A program made the position numbers and the translations under genes. Under the pieces are notes generated by a model. The model had not been told where the DNA came from and made no database searches. It saw only the letters and a program-made list of their open reading frames with translations. This document shows, piece after piece, positions 16,873 through 26,010 of a DNA stretch of 64,000 nt. Each line of letters opens with the position of its first letter. Position 1 is the stretch's first letter. The stretch comes from Bacteriovorax sp. Seq25_V. Its GTDB lineage: Bacteria; Bdellovibrionota; Bacteriovoracia; Bacteriovoracales; Bacteriovoracaceae. Location: the NCBI RefSeq assembly GCF_000447795.1, contig NZ_AUNI01000009.1, forward strand, positions 62,001 through 126,000, in the 5' to 3' direction.

Positions 16873-19659
16873 ATGCATGATAAATCGTCTCCTATAGTAA
16901 AAGAATTTTTACTGGAGTCTTTTGAAAATCTCTCAAATATCAATGAGGAGTTAACACATTTTGAAAAAAATAGTGGTGACTCTGAATTACTCAATTCAAT
17001 TTATCGTAAAGTTCACACATTGAAGGGAAGTGCTAGCTTTCTCGGCCTTAAAGTTCTTCAGCACATTACGCATCTAAGTGAAAATATTTTAGATAAAATT
17101 CGTGAGCAACAACTAAGTGCAGACAGTACTACAGTAGATGTTCTGCTAGAGAGTTTTGATGCGTGCATTGTAATTTTAAATTCAATTGAAAGTACAGGTG
17201 ATGAAGGAAGTGAAACTTTTGATAAGTTACTCGAAAAGTTAGAGCGATTGGATTCGGGCGAAGCTGTTGAAATTGAAGATGATATAATAATTAATGATGA
17301 AGATAATCATGAAATCGATCTTAGTTTTAAAGAGAAGAAATTTGATGAAGATTTGATGTCATCATTAAATGAATTAGAAGATAAGATATTTGCAAAGCCC
17401 GTAAATGCAAAAAACGATATCGAAGAGAAAAAATCATCAGATGTTTTAAAGCTTAGAGAGGAAAAAGTACCAGTAGAAGATACTGTTAAAAATATTGATG
17501 AAGTAGCACCTGGGAAAAATTCAAAATTAAGGGATAAAATTGAATTGCTAAAGAATGAACTATTCAAGAAAAATGAAGTGGAAGTTCAAGACGTAGAAGG
17601 GGCCAAGGTAGAAATTTCAGAGTCTAAAGGAAATCTTGTCGATTCAGTTGTGAGAGTAAATGTTGCTCTTCTTGACAAGATTATGAATGTTGTTGGTGAA
17701 CTTGTCCTAAATCGAAATCAAATCCTACAGTGTGCAAATCAAGATACATCGCCAGAATTAAGCCGTCTTGCTCATCAGTTAAATGCAATCACGACTGAAC
17801 TTCAAACTGATATCATGACAACTCGTATGCAACCTGTAGGATCTGTACTCAGTAAATTTGAGCGCGTTGTACGTGATATATCAAGACAACAAGAAAAGTC
17901 GATTAAGCTAAATATAACGGGTAAAGAAACTGAACTTGATAAAACACTTCTCGAAGCAATACGTGATCCACTTACTCACTTAGTGAGAAATGCTGTGGAT
18001 CACGGAATAGAAAAGCCTGAAAGTCGAGTCGCGAATGGTAAGCCAGAAATTGGTACAATAAATATTCGCGCCTATCATGAAGGAGGACAGGTTACTATTG
18101 AAATTAGTGATGATGGAAATGGTATTGATCCTGAGAAAATTCTCAATAAAGCAATAGCGAAGGGTATATTGAGTAAAGAAAAAGCAGAGCGATTAAGTAA
18201 AAAACAAATTCTAAATATCATATTCTCTCCAGGTTTCTCGACAGCGGAAGCAGTAACTAACATTTCTGGTCGTGGTGTTGGGATGGATGTCGTAAAATCG
18301 AATATTGAAAAGATTGGTGGGTCTGTTGATATTCACTCTAATGTTGGAGAAGGAACTATTTTCAAGTTGAAAATTCCTCTAACTTTGGCAATCGTCCCTG
18401 CTTTAGTTGTAGAAAGTGCCAATGAAACATTTGCTATTCCTCAAATCAGTTTAGTTGAATTAGTGAGAATTGAAGAAGGTGAAGATAAAAAAATTGAACT
18501 TATCCATGAAAGTGAATTTTTTAGACTAAGAGGTGATTTAATACCTGTGTTTAGATTAAATCATTGTCTAAATCTTGAAAGTGATAAAGAGCTTTCGGGA
18601 GATATTAATATTGTTATATTAAATGCTGAAGGACACACATACGGCCTAATTGTTGATCAAGTACTTGATACTGAAGAGATCGTTGTAAAGCCATTAAGTA
18701 AAGAATTGAAAGAACTTTCAATCTATGGTGGTGCTACAATAATGGGGGATGGATCAGTTTCATTGATTATTGATGCTCTAGGATTCTTCAATACTGTTGG
18801 CCGTGTTTCGAATCAAAAGAAAATTGATGGAACTGAAAAAGCTGGTGAAAAACTAGTCGTTTATAATGATGAAATCTTGCTTTGTACGCTTGAAGATCGA
18901 AGAGAATATGGCATCCCATTAATGCTCGTTAATCGTTTGGAGGAATTTAAGCGAGAACAGGTAGAGTGGAGTGGAAACAGTCCATTAGTGAGATATCGAA
19001 ATAAAGCAATGCCTCTAATCTCTTTAGAGAAAATATTAGGCATAAAGACTCCATCTATTCTCGATGGTACCACTGAAACTATTCCTGCAGTCGTAGTATC
19101 TGTAAGAGGGCATCAGATTGCTTTTGCAGTTTCTGAAATTAAAGATATTGCAATCAATCAAGGGCCAATATCCACTGAGACTGCAGATCGTGATGAATTT
19201 GTTGGTACAGCTTTCATTAATGAGAAAACAATAACAATCCTTGATCTCTTTAACATAATTGATTCTTTACCGCTGAAACAAGTTAAAAAAGAAAAAACCC
19301 ATGGGAATATCTTAGTTGTTGAAGATTCACAATTGTATTTAAGAGTTCAAAAAGAGCTATATACAGAGGCTGGATATGCTGTATGTACAGCAATGAATGG
19401 AAGTGAAGCTCTCTCGATATTAGACACAGAAAAGATAGATGTCATTGTTACTGACATTGATATGCCTATAATGACAGGGTGGGAAATGATCAGGAAGCTT
19501 AAAGGTAATACTAAGTACGTAGATATCCCCGTGATCGCTGTTTCATCGATTGTAAGCAAGAAGCGAGAGGAGATTACTAGAGCAGGTTTTGATTTCTGTT
19601 TTGATAAGCAACAGAATGGGGAAGCGTTAAAAATTGTAAATAAATTAATGGAGTTATAA
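16873..19659 (+). CDS. cheA: Hybrid CheA: HPt - kinase - CheW - CheW - receiver
   Basis: The 928-aa histidine kinase starts the chemosensory operon. HPt domain: about 1-105 with phospho-acceptor H48 in KVHTLKGSAS. An acidic linker replaces a clear P2 domain. Dimerisation helices begin near 258. The ATPase domain has the N box HLVRNAVDHG (about 369), DDGNGID (about 413) and GRGVGMD (about 466). Two CheW-like domains follow (about 510-650 and 665-790). A receiver domain ends the protein (about 810-928, phospho-Asp D861 in IVTDIDMP). Signals from the soluble receptor should control transfer from H48 to CheY, CheB or its own receiver, which may act as a phosphate sink. The ATG has only a weak ribosome site. 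Its stop overlaps the cheW ATG. Confidence 0.93.
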   Translation: MHDKSSPIVKEFLLESFENLSNINEELTHFEKNSGDSELLNSIYRKVHTLKGSASFLGLKVLQHITHLSENILDKIREQQLSADSTTVDVLLESFDACIVILNSIESTGDEGSETFDKLLEKLERLDSGEAVEIEDDIIINDEDNHEIDLSFKEKKFDEDLMSSLNELEDKIFAKPVNAKNDIEEKKSSDVLKLREEKVPVEDTVKNIDEVAPGKNSKLRDKIELLKNELFKKNEVEVQDVEGAKVEISESKGNLVDSVVRVNVALLDKIMNVVGELVLNRNQILQCANQDTSPELSRLAHQLNAITTELQTDIMTTRMQPVGSVLSKFERVVRDISRQQEKSIKLNITGKETELDKTLLEAIRDPLTHLVRNAVDHGIEKPESRVANGKPEIGTINIRAYHEGGQVTIEISDDGNGIDPEKILNKAIAKGILSKEKAERLSKKQILNIIFSPGFSTAEAVTNISGRGVGMDVVKSNIEKIGGSVDIHSNVGEGTIFKLKIPLTLAIVPALVVESANETFAIPQISLVELVRIEEGEDKKIELIHESEFFRLRGDLIPVFRLNHCLNLESDKELSGDINIVILNAEGHTYGLIVDQVLDTEEIVVKPLSKELKELSIYGGATIMGDGSVSLIIDALGFFNTVGRVSNQKKIDGTEKAGEKLVVYNDEILLCTLEDRREYGIPLMLVNRLEEFKREQVEWSGNSPLVRYRNKAMPLISLEKILGIKTPSILDGTTETIPAVVVSVRGHQIAFAVSEIKDIAINQGPISTETADRDEFVGTAFINEKTITILDLFNIIDSLPLKQVKKEKTHGNILVVEDSQLYLRVQKELYTEAGYAVCTAMNGSEALSILDTEKIDVIVTDIDMPIMTGWEMIRKLKGNTKYVDIPVIAVSSIVSKKREEITRAGFDFCFDKQQNGEALKIVNKLMEL

Positions 19660-20120
19660 TGAGTGATAGTATCAGTATGGTAATTAATGAGGATATTGTA
19701 CAGCTTTGCGGGTTTAAAGTTCGCGGTGGACAATACGCGATCTCGGTACTTGATGTGCAAGAAGTTATTAAGCCTCAGCCTTTAACACCTGTACCTTTGT
19801 CTCCGGACTTTGTTACGGGATTGATTAATCTTAGGGGACAGATAGTTACTTCAATAAATTTGAGAAAATTATTTCAGATTGAAGATCGTGAATCAGAAGA
19901 GCATATGAACATCATTGTTCGTAGTGGAGACTCTTTGTACGCACTTATGGTTGATGAAATCTTAGATGTGATTGATGTAGAACAAAGCACATTTGAAACA
20001 ATTCCGGAAACAATTAATGAGAACATTAGAAAGTATATTTCGGGAGTGTATAAACTAGAAGAAACTTTATTAATTTTATTAGATTTAAAGAAAATATTTT
20101 CAATAGATATAAAGGGGTAA
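19659..20120 (+). CDS. cheW: CheW coupling protein
   Basis: The 153-aa protein is a single CheW domain: [18 protein letters not shown] at the start, [22 protein letters not shown] in the middle (the family's GxxNLRGxxxxxxDLR-like block) and [15 protein letters not shown]. CheW bridges receptors and CheA in the array. It is translationally coupled to the upstream CheA (TAATG) and lies 2 bases before the receptor gene. Since both CheA proteins already carry two CheW-like domains each, this free copy probably docks the receptor or links kinase units. Confidence 0.93.
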   Translation: MSDSISMVINEDIVQLCGFKVRGGQYAISVLDVQEVIKPQPLTPVPLSPDFVTGLINLRGQIVTSINLRKLFQIEDRESEEHMNIIVRSGDSLYALMVDEILDVIDVEQSTFETIPETINENIRKYISGVYKLEETLLILLDLKKIFSIDIKG

Positions 20121-20122
20121 AA

Positions 20123-21661
20123 ATGACGAACGAAAATTTAGGCACAGATTTAAAAATTGATTTTCAACAAATGATTGAAATGTCTCCAATTAACACGATG
20201 GTAGCCAACAAAGAAGGAATTCTTCTTTACATGAACTCTAAGTCTAAAGAGACGCTCAGAGAACTTGAACAGTATCTACCTGATAAGGTAGACAATCTTT
20301 TTAATAAAAGTATTGACTGGTTTCATAAAAACCCTGCCGTGCAGAAAAAAATTATTTCAAGTGCCAGTAATTTACCTCACAGAGCAATCATCTCTGTTGG
20401 ACCTGAGAAATTAGACCTTCTTGTATCACCTCTTAGAGACTCTGATGGAGAATATCTTGGGCCGATGGTAACGTGGGAAGTTGTTACTGAAAAGTTAAAA
20501 ATAGAAGAGGAAGTCGCAAGAACAAAGCAGATGGTTGATAAATCACCAATTAACACAATGATGGCGACACCTGAAGGGAAATTGATTTATATCAATGAGG
20601 CAGCTATTAACACGTTAAGAAAGCTTCAATCTCTTCTGCCTGATAAGGTCGAAAAACTTCAAGGTCAAAGTATTGATATTTTTCATAAGAACCCTGAGTT
20701 TCAAAGGAAAATTATTGGTGATCCTTCAAACCTTCCGCATAATGCAATCATTGGGCTAGGGCCTGAGAAGTTAGATCTTCTTATATCACCGATTTTCGAT
20801 TTAGACGGAAAATACCTCGGACCGATGGTAACGTGGAATGTTGTAACGACTAAGTTTGAGCTTATTAACGATCTTTCAAAAAGTGCAGATGACCTACAAA
20901 ACTCTGCGGAAAGTCTTTTAACACTATCTTCATCTCTAAGTGCTGGAGCTGAAGAAACTTCTGCTCAGGCCAATACCGCGAGTTCTGCTTCAGAAGAAAT
21001 TAATGCTGGTGTTCAAACTGTTGCAAGTAATATGGAAGAAATGGTTGCAGCAATTAAAGAAATTACGAAAACGACAAATGAAGCATCTTCACTTTCTAAC
21101 GATGCGATGAAGATGGCTAAGTCTACAAATCAAATCATCGGACAGTTAGGTGATAGTAGTATGGATATCGGAAATGTTATTAAAGTTATTTCTTCTATTG
21201 CTCAACAGACTAACCTTCTTGCCTTGAATGCTACGATTGAAGCGGCAAGAGCTGGTGAAGCTGGAAAAGGTTTCGCAGTTGTTGCAAACGAAGTAAAAGA
21301 ACTAGCAAAGCAAACCGCTAAAGCAACAAATGATATTACGAAGAAAATTGAAACAATTCAGAATGACTCTAAAAATGCCGTTTCTGCAATTGGTGAAATT
21401 TCTGAAGCAATTGAAAAGATCAATGGATATGCCGGTAATATCGCAGCATCTGTTGAAGAGCAGGCAGCAACAACAAATGAAGTAACGAGAATTGTTACTG
21501 AAGCTGCAGAGGGTGTAAAACAAATTAATGAAAATATTGGCCAGGTATCAGAAGCGGCTTCAGTTACTGGTAAAGATGCATCGAATACTCAAGATGCAGC
21601 TAAAAACTTAGGTAGCATTGCAGCTGGATTGAAAGCTCATGTTGCCAAGTTAAATGTATAG
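20123..21661 (+). CDS. Soluble methyl-accepting chemotaxis protein with twin PAS domains
   Basis: The 512-aa receptor has no membrane helix. Two PAS-like domains repeat almost exactly (about 10-125 and 135-245): both contain SPINTM, LPDKV, the FHKNP block, NLPH-AI and GPEKLDLL, ending GPMVTW-VVT. The rest (about 255-512) is a coiled-coil signalling domain with the conserved hairpin tip around [26 protein letters not shown]. The sensor would read a cytoplasmic or redox cue; no heme- or flavin-binding residue can be assigned with confidence. No HAMP domain is seen. It is the only receptor in the cluster and should organise a cytoplasmic array with CheW and the CheA hybrids. An AAAGGGG ribosome site precedes the ATG. 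Confidence 0.92.
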   Translation: MTNENLGTDLKIDFQQMIEMSPINTMVANKEGILLYMNSKSKETLRELEQYLPDKVDNLFNKSIDWFHKNPAVQKKIISSASNLPHRAIISVGPEKLDLLVSPLRDSDGEYLGPMVTWEVVTEKLKIEEEVARTKQMVDKSPINTMMATPEGKLIYINEAAINTLRKLQSLLPDKVEKLQGQSIDIFHKNPEFQRKIIGDPSNLPHNAIIGLGPEKLDLLISPIFDLDGKYLGPMVTWNVVTTKFELINDLSKSADDLQNSAESLLTLSSSLSAGAEETSAQANTASSASEEINAGVQTVASNMEEMVAAIKEITKTTNEASSLSNDAMKMAKSTNQIIGQLGDSSMDIGNVIKVISSIAQQTNLLALNATIEAARAGEAGKGFAVVANEVKELAKQTAKATNDITKKIETIQNDSKNAVSAIGEISEAIEKINGYAGNIAASVEEQAATTNEVTRIVTEAAEGVKQINENIGQVSEAASVTGKDASNTQDAAKNLGSIAAGLKAHVAKLNV

Positions 21662-21667
21662 GTTAGT

Positions 21668-22711
21668 ATGAATATTTTAGTCGTTGATGACTCAGTAGTA
21701 TTTAGAACAGCGATAAGCCAGGCCCTAAGTGAGGTGCCTGGTTTTCTCGTTTCAAAGACATGTAGTAATGGTAAAATTGCTATCGATTTTTTACAAAGAG
21801 AGAGTGGGATTGATCTTGTTATCTTAGATCTGGAAATGCCTGTAATGGATGGTATCGAAACGATTAAGGAAATAAGGAAATTCAATAAAAAAATCCCTAT
21901 AATTGTTTTTTCTTCGTTTACAACACAAGGTGCAGAGAAAACAATAACAGCACTTCAGACTGGCGCAAATGACTTTGTTGGAAAAGTGAGTGGCAATGGG
22001 ACAATAGAAGGATCTTTAAAAATGATTCGAGCTGAGCTGGTGCCGCGCATTGAAGCTCTATGTAGTAAAGGTAAGGCAAGCAATGTTTCACAAACAAAAG
22101 AAGTAGTTTGTGAAATATCTAAAGCTGTAGATAAAATGCAAATAAAACCCAAGTTAATTTGTATCGGATCCTCGACTGGTGGTCCAGAAGCATTAATGTC
22201 AATTTTTAAAACTCTTGAAGTACCATCGAGTGTACCAATGTTACTTGTTCAGCATATGCCTCCTATGTTTACACAGAAGTTGGCTGAAATGTTAGATAAG
22301 AATTCATGCATGAGCTTTTCTGAAGCAAAAAATGGAGACGTTTTAAAACCAGGGCATTGTTATATTGCACCTGGAGATTATCATATGACTATCACGAAAG
22401 ATTTAAAAATAATCTTAAATCAGGATGATAAAGTTTGTTTTGTCCGACCTTCTGTAGATGTTTTATTAAACTCTGTTGCTGATAATTTTTCGGGACAAGT
22501 TCTTTCAATTATATTAACTGGAATGGGTGAAGATGGCGCAAATGGTTCACGTGCTTTGAAAGAAAAGAATGCATATCAGTTTACACAAGATAAAGAATCG
22601 TGTGTTGTTTGGGGGATGCCTGGAGCTGTTATGAAAGCAGATGTTGGAGCTTCTGTGATTAAGCTTGCTGATATACCTAAATTATTAACAATGGTTTCAA
22701 AAAGAATATGA
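21668..22711 (+). CDS. cheB: CheB protein-glutamate methylesterase
   Basis: The 347-aa protein has an N-terminal receiver domain with acidic residues VVDDS and phospho-Asp D54 in ILDLEMPVMDG. After a linker comes the methylesterase domain with the catalytic Ser169 in GSSTGGPEA, the His in QHMPP and the Asp in LTGMGEDGA, forming the usual Ser-His-Asp triad. It removes methyl groups from, and can deamidate, receptor glutamates when phosphorylated by CheA. It pairs with the CheR three genes downstream. Its stop overlaps the ATG of the next gene (ATGA). Confidence 0.93.
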   Translation: MNILVVDDSVVFRTAISQALSEVPGFLVSKTCSNGKIAIDFLQRESGIDLVILDLEMPVMDGIETIKEIRKFNKKIPIIVFSSFTTQGAEKTITALQTGANDFVGKVSGNGTIEGSLKMIRAELVPRIEALCSKGKASNVSQTKEVVCEISKAVDKMQIKPKLICIGSSTGGPEALMSIFKTLEVPSSVPMLLVQHMPPMFTQKLAEMLDKNSCMSFSEAKNGDVLKPGHCYIAPGDYHMTITKDLKIILNQDDKVCFVRPSVDVLLNSVADNFSGQVLSIILTGMGEDGANGSRALKEKNAYQFTQDKESCVVWGMPGAVMKADVGASVIKLADIPKLLTMVSKRI

Positions 22712-23886
22712 GTAAAAATATTTTAAAGAATATAATTGAACACAAATTACTTGATAGAACATTTATTGCGAAGGCAATCAGTATGCAAGTACGTGAAAGC
22801 GTTTCACTTGCACAAGTAGCTGTAGAGAATAATCTGTTAGGAGATGACGAATTGATTAAGTTGTCTATTGTGTCTATGGATAAAGGAACAGATTTATCAA
22901 GTTGTTTGAAAAATAACTTTCCGGACATTTATAAGAGGGCAGTCGAAATAAAAAGAACTGGTACTAGAGGACTATTCACAATTATGCAGGACGAAGGTTT
23001 TGTCTCAACTGCAGATATTAAGAATGCGATTGAAAAAGCCTCTACGCTACAAGAAAACTCTGATTCGAATCATGAAAAAAATGACGATGAGATTGAACTA
23101 AGCCCTGCTGCCCTTGAATCTCTTCGTGAGCTTCAAGGAGATAATTTTAGTCTCGATGAACCAGAGTCTCGTGAGGTTGAACTTAGTCCTGCGGCGCTCG
23201 AATCATTACGCGAACTTCAAGGTGAAAATTTTTCTTTTGATGCCAAGAGTGATTCAGATACTGACAAAGTCGAAATTAGTGAAGCAGCACTTGATTCGCT
23301 TCGTGAACTTCAGGGGGATCGTGCTGTAGATGTCTTTGTGCAAGATGAAGAGCTCGACGTTACCGTAGAAATAAACGAAGCAGCTCTTGAGTCATTAAGA
23401 GAGTTAGGCGGCATGAGTGAGGAGGATATTTCTTCTCTTATACCACAGCCTAAGATTCAAAGTAAGTCTAACGATCTCGTAGATCTATTTGATGAAAAAA
23501 AACGAAATAAAATTCTCAAAATAATGAAAATGATAGATGAAGCTTGTGACAAAAAAGATGACGCTACTAATTACCTCAATTCCCTATATCGAGAAATTCA
23601 TGTTGTTTCAACAGCGGCTAAAAATGTCGAGGCAAAATTTTTATATAGATTATTAGATTTGTGGGAACACGTAATTGATCGTCTGTTTAATTCAACACCA
23701 GAGAAAGTTTATAATGTATGTGAGTCAGATTTTAAAAATCTGTATGATGCTATAGATCTTTGTTGGGAAGTTAGAGAGAACGAACTGAGTTCTAATGAAA
23801 TAGAATTCTTCAAGAATGAGGGCGTTAGAGCTAATTATCTCAACCAAATAAATATTTTAAAGAAAATACTAGGCAATATAAATTAG
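22708..23886 (+). CDS. Novel chemotaxis-cluster protein: four-fold repeat motif and cryptic HPt-like domain
   Basis: I know no named family for the full protein (392 aa). Residues 1-115 are helical and loosely resemble MshEN/GspE N-terminal modules. Residues 128-235 carry four copies of a 17-residue acidic helix motif, E-[IV]-E-[LI]-S-x-A-A-L-[ED]-S-L-R-E-L-[QG]-G, at 28-32-residue spacing, starting at 128, 156, 187 and 219. The C-terminal part (about 280-390) aligns with the HPt of the first CheA in this operon: LNSLYREIH against LNSIYRKVH, with His298 at the phospho-acceptor position. The usual TLKGSA after the His is replaced by VVSTAA. It overlaps cheB by 4 bases. Likely a scaffold or adaptor of the chemosensory complex; phosphorylation of His298 is uncertain. 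Confidence 0.75.
   Translation: MSKNILKNIIEHKLLDRTFIAKAISMQVRESVSLAQVAVENNLLGDDELIKLSIVSMDKGTDLSSCLKNNFPDIYKRAVEIKRTGTRGLFTIMQDEGFVSTADIKNAIEKASTLQENSDSNHEKNDDEIELSPAALESLRELQGDNFSLDEPESREVELSPAALESLRELQGENFSFDAKSDSDTDKVEISEAALDSLRELQGDRAVDVFVQDEELDVTVEINEAALESLRELGGMSEEDISSLIPQPKIQSKSNDLVDLFDEKKRNKILKIMKMIDEACDKKDDATNYLNSLYREIHVVSTAAKNVEAKFLYRLLDLWEHVIDRLFNSTPEKVYNVCESDFKNLYDAIDLCWEVRENELSSNEIEFFKNEGVRANYLNQINILKKILGNIN
23089..23412 (+). repeat. Four copies of a 17-aa coding repeat
   Basis: Copies begin at 23089, 23173, 23266 and 23362. They agree strongly as protein (S-x-A-A-L-E-S-L-R-E-L-Q-G) but differ at many synonymous positions. That is the mark of an old duplication held by selection on the peptide rather than a recent tandem expansion. 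Confidence 0.85.
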
Positions 23887-23895
23887 AGGTTTTTA

Positions 23896-24258
23896 ATGAA
23901 AATTATGATCGTAGATGATTCAAAAGCAATTTACATGATGGTTTCTGGTATGCTGACAGAGCGCGGGCATCAGGCTGTTTGGGCCGAAGATGGAGTTGAT
24001 GCTTGTGAGAAACTTAAGACAGAGAAAGTTGACCTTATCTTACTCGATTGGAATATGCCAAATATGTCTGGTCCAGAGTTTCTAGAAAAGAACCAGGCTG
24101 AGAATATTACTGAAGTTCCGATAGTTATGATGACTACAGAAAATAAGCCTGACTTCATTAAGAAGGCTCTTCAGCTTGGAGCAGTGGAATATATCATGAA
24201 GCCTTTTACTAGTGATATTTTGTTCAACAAAATAGAGCTGGTGTTTGATCTTGAATAA
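23896..24258 (+). CDS. cheY: CheY-like single-domain response regulator
   Basis: The 120-aa protein is a lone receiver domain: IVDDS acidic pocket at the N-terminus, phospho-Asp D51 in LLDWNMPNMSG, the Thr in MMTTE and Lys in MKPF. It should take phosphate from the CheA hybrids and signal to the flagellar or another motility motor, although a role as phosphate sink is also possible. An AGAGG ribosome site sits before the ATG. The following cheR starts inside its 3' end. Confidence 0.92.
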   Translation: MKIMIVDDSKAIYMMVSGMLTERGHQAVWAEDGVDACEKLKTEKVDLILLDWNMPNMSGPEFLEKNQAENITEVPIVMMTTENKPDFIKKALQLGAVEYIMKPFTSDILFNKIELVFDLE

Positions 24259-25021
24259 TTTTATTTTTTTCAAAAAAATAGTTCATAAGTATTTAGGTGT
24301 TGATTTAGAAATGTCTGATGAGACACGAAATATTGGAAAAATGAATAATTTTTTAAAAAGTTTGAATATAACAAACAACCTTGAAGAATATTATCGGGCA
24401 CTGACAACAGACGAAGAAAAAGAAGAATTTAAAAAAAATCTCATTGATATAGTTACAATTAATGAGACTTCCTTTTTTAGAGATAAAATTCCATTTGAAT
24501 ATATAAGATCTCTCCTAGATGGTAAAACGAAACTAGATGTTTTATCTATTCCTTGCAGTTTTGGGCAAGAGGTTTATTCCTTGGCAATTCTCTTTGAAGA
24601 AAATAATTTTAAGAGTTACCAGATTTATGGAGTAGATATTAGCTCTGAAGTTGTTGATTATGCTCGACGTGGTCAATATAATACTTTTGAAATTTCGCGT
24701 GGGATTTCTGAAGACATGCAAAATAAATACTTCATCAAGGATGAGAAGAAGTTCGATGTTTCACCAAAGATTCGCAGTAAGGTCAGCTTTTCTGTTGGGA
24801 GTGTACTAGATAGAAACGTGTTCATAAACTCAGTAGACTTAATACTGTGTCGAAATCTTCTTATATATTTTAATGATAAAACTCGAGAAACTGTCATTTT
24901 AAACCTTCTTAACTCCTTGAAAAAAGGTGGGAAGCTAATCTTAGGTGGAGGAGAGCGCGTGAGCCACCCAAGTCTTCTGGTAGAATACTATTCAGGTATG
25001 CCTGTCTACACAAAAATTTAA
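24245..25021 (+). CDS. cheR: CheR protein-glutamate O-methyltransferase
   Basis: The protein (258 aa from TTG at 24245) has the CheR order. A small N-terminal helical part is followed by NETSFFRD (about 77-84), then the SAM-binding loop PCSFGQEVYSLAI, the acidic YGVDISSEV, and LILCRNLLIYF near 205. It uses S-adenosylmethionine to methylate receptor glutamates, opposing CheB. The usual GEEPYS loop reads GQEVYS here, an unusual but conservative variant. Two TTG starts (24245 and 24251) are possible; both overlap cheY by 8-14 bases, so translation is coupled. No ATG is in place. Confidence 0.88.
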   Translation: MILNNFIFFKKIVHKYLGVDLEMSDETRNIGKMNNFLKSLNITNNLEEYYRALTTDEEKEEFKKNLIDIVTINETSFFRDKIPFEYIRSLLDGKTKLDVLSIPCSFGQEVYSLAILFEENNFKSYQIYGVDISSEVVDYARRGQYNTFEISRGISEDMQNKYFIKDEKKFDVSPKIRSKVSFSVGSVLDRNVFINSVDLILCRNLLIYFNDKTRETVILNLLNSLKKGGKLILGGGERVSHPSLLVEYYSGMPVYTKI

Positions 25022-25071
25022 ATTAATAATAAGAATATAAATAAAAAATCCGAAAAGCCTAGAGAGTAGAG

Positions 25072-26001
25072 GTGTATGTGGATTTAGCAGAATTAAAAGA
25101 AAATTTTATACTAGAAGCAGAAGACTTACTAGAAGATGCTGAAGATGCATTACTAAGTGTCGGAAAATCTGAATATTCAGGATTATTTAATCGAATCTTT
25201 CGTTCTTTTCATAGTTTAAAAGGCGCTGCTGGTATGTTTGGTTTTGTAGATCTACAAGAGCATGTGCATAAGCTTGAGAACTCTCTCGATTCATGTCGTG
25301 AAGCAATGAACGAAGAACGTGTTGATTACTACTTACGTGGGATCGATGCGGTACGTGAATATTTCAGAGATGGGACAATATCTTTCAAAGAGCAAGTTAC
25401 AAGAGAAGAAGTTAAAGTTGATATAAAAGAAAAGAGACAAGTCCAGGAAGAAAAAAAAGTATCTACTCCTCACAAAAGTAGCGGCTATATTTATGTTGTC
25501 GATGATGAAAAAATAATTGTCGAACTAATCTCTTCACAGCTTATAAGTTCAGGCTTCACTGTTAAGTCATTTTATGATGGGGCAGAGTTACTTGAGGAAA
25601 TCTCAAGTGAACATCTCCCTGATGTTATTGTTTCAGATATTAATATGCCAAAAGTAAATGGTATAGAGATGGCCAAGAAACTTGCAGAGAGAGGAATCGC
25701 AATTCCAATTGTATATGTATCTGCTTATGTAACACTTGATATTGTTCTATCAGGTCTTAAGAGTAGAATGTGCTACTTCATTGAGAAACCATATGACGAA
25801 AAGGTTTTAATTTCTATTGTTACCTCTCTTGCCGATAATTCTAAATTAAAAAAATCGTTAATGAAAACATGTGATCGTATTATGTTCATGTTCTCAAATC
25901 ATGAAAACTTCTTATTAGAGTCTGGTCATGAGAAAGAAGCAAGTGCACTAAGATATGAGATTGAAAATTTACTTGATCTAAAAAAGTCTATTACAAAATA
26001 G
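25072..26001 (+). CDS. HPt-receiver signalling protein
   Basis: The 309-aa protein joins an HPt domain (about 1-105, phospho-acceptor H47 in SFHSLKGAAG) by a charged linker to a receiver domain (about 140-260, VVDDEK pocket, phospho-Asp D189 in VSDINMP, EKPYDE at the end) and a short helical tail. It has no kinase domain, so it probably relays phosphate between the two CheA hybrids or their receivers and CheY. Starts GTG 25072 and GTG 25078 both fit AGAG/GAGG ribosome sites. It lies 9 bases before the second cheA. Confidence 0.88.
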   Translation: MYVDLAELKENFILEAEDLLEDAEDALLSVGKSEYSGLFNRIFRSFHSLKGAAGMFGFVDLQEHVHKLENSLDSCREAMNEERVDYYLRGIDAVREYFRDGTISFKEQVTREEVKVDIKEKRQVQEEKKVSTPHKSSGYIYVVDDEKIIVELISSQLISSGFTVKSFYDGAELLEEISSEHLPDVIVSDINMPKVNGIEMAKKLAERGIAIPIVYVSAYVTLDIVLSGLKSRMCYFIEKPYDEKVLISIVTSLADNSKLKKSLMKTCDRIMFMFSNHENFLLESGHEKEASALRYEIENLLDLKKSITK

Positions 26002-26010
26002 AGGATACCA

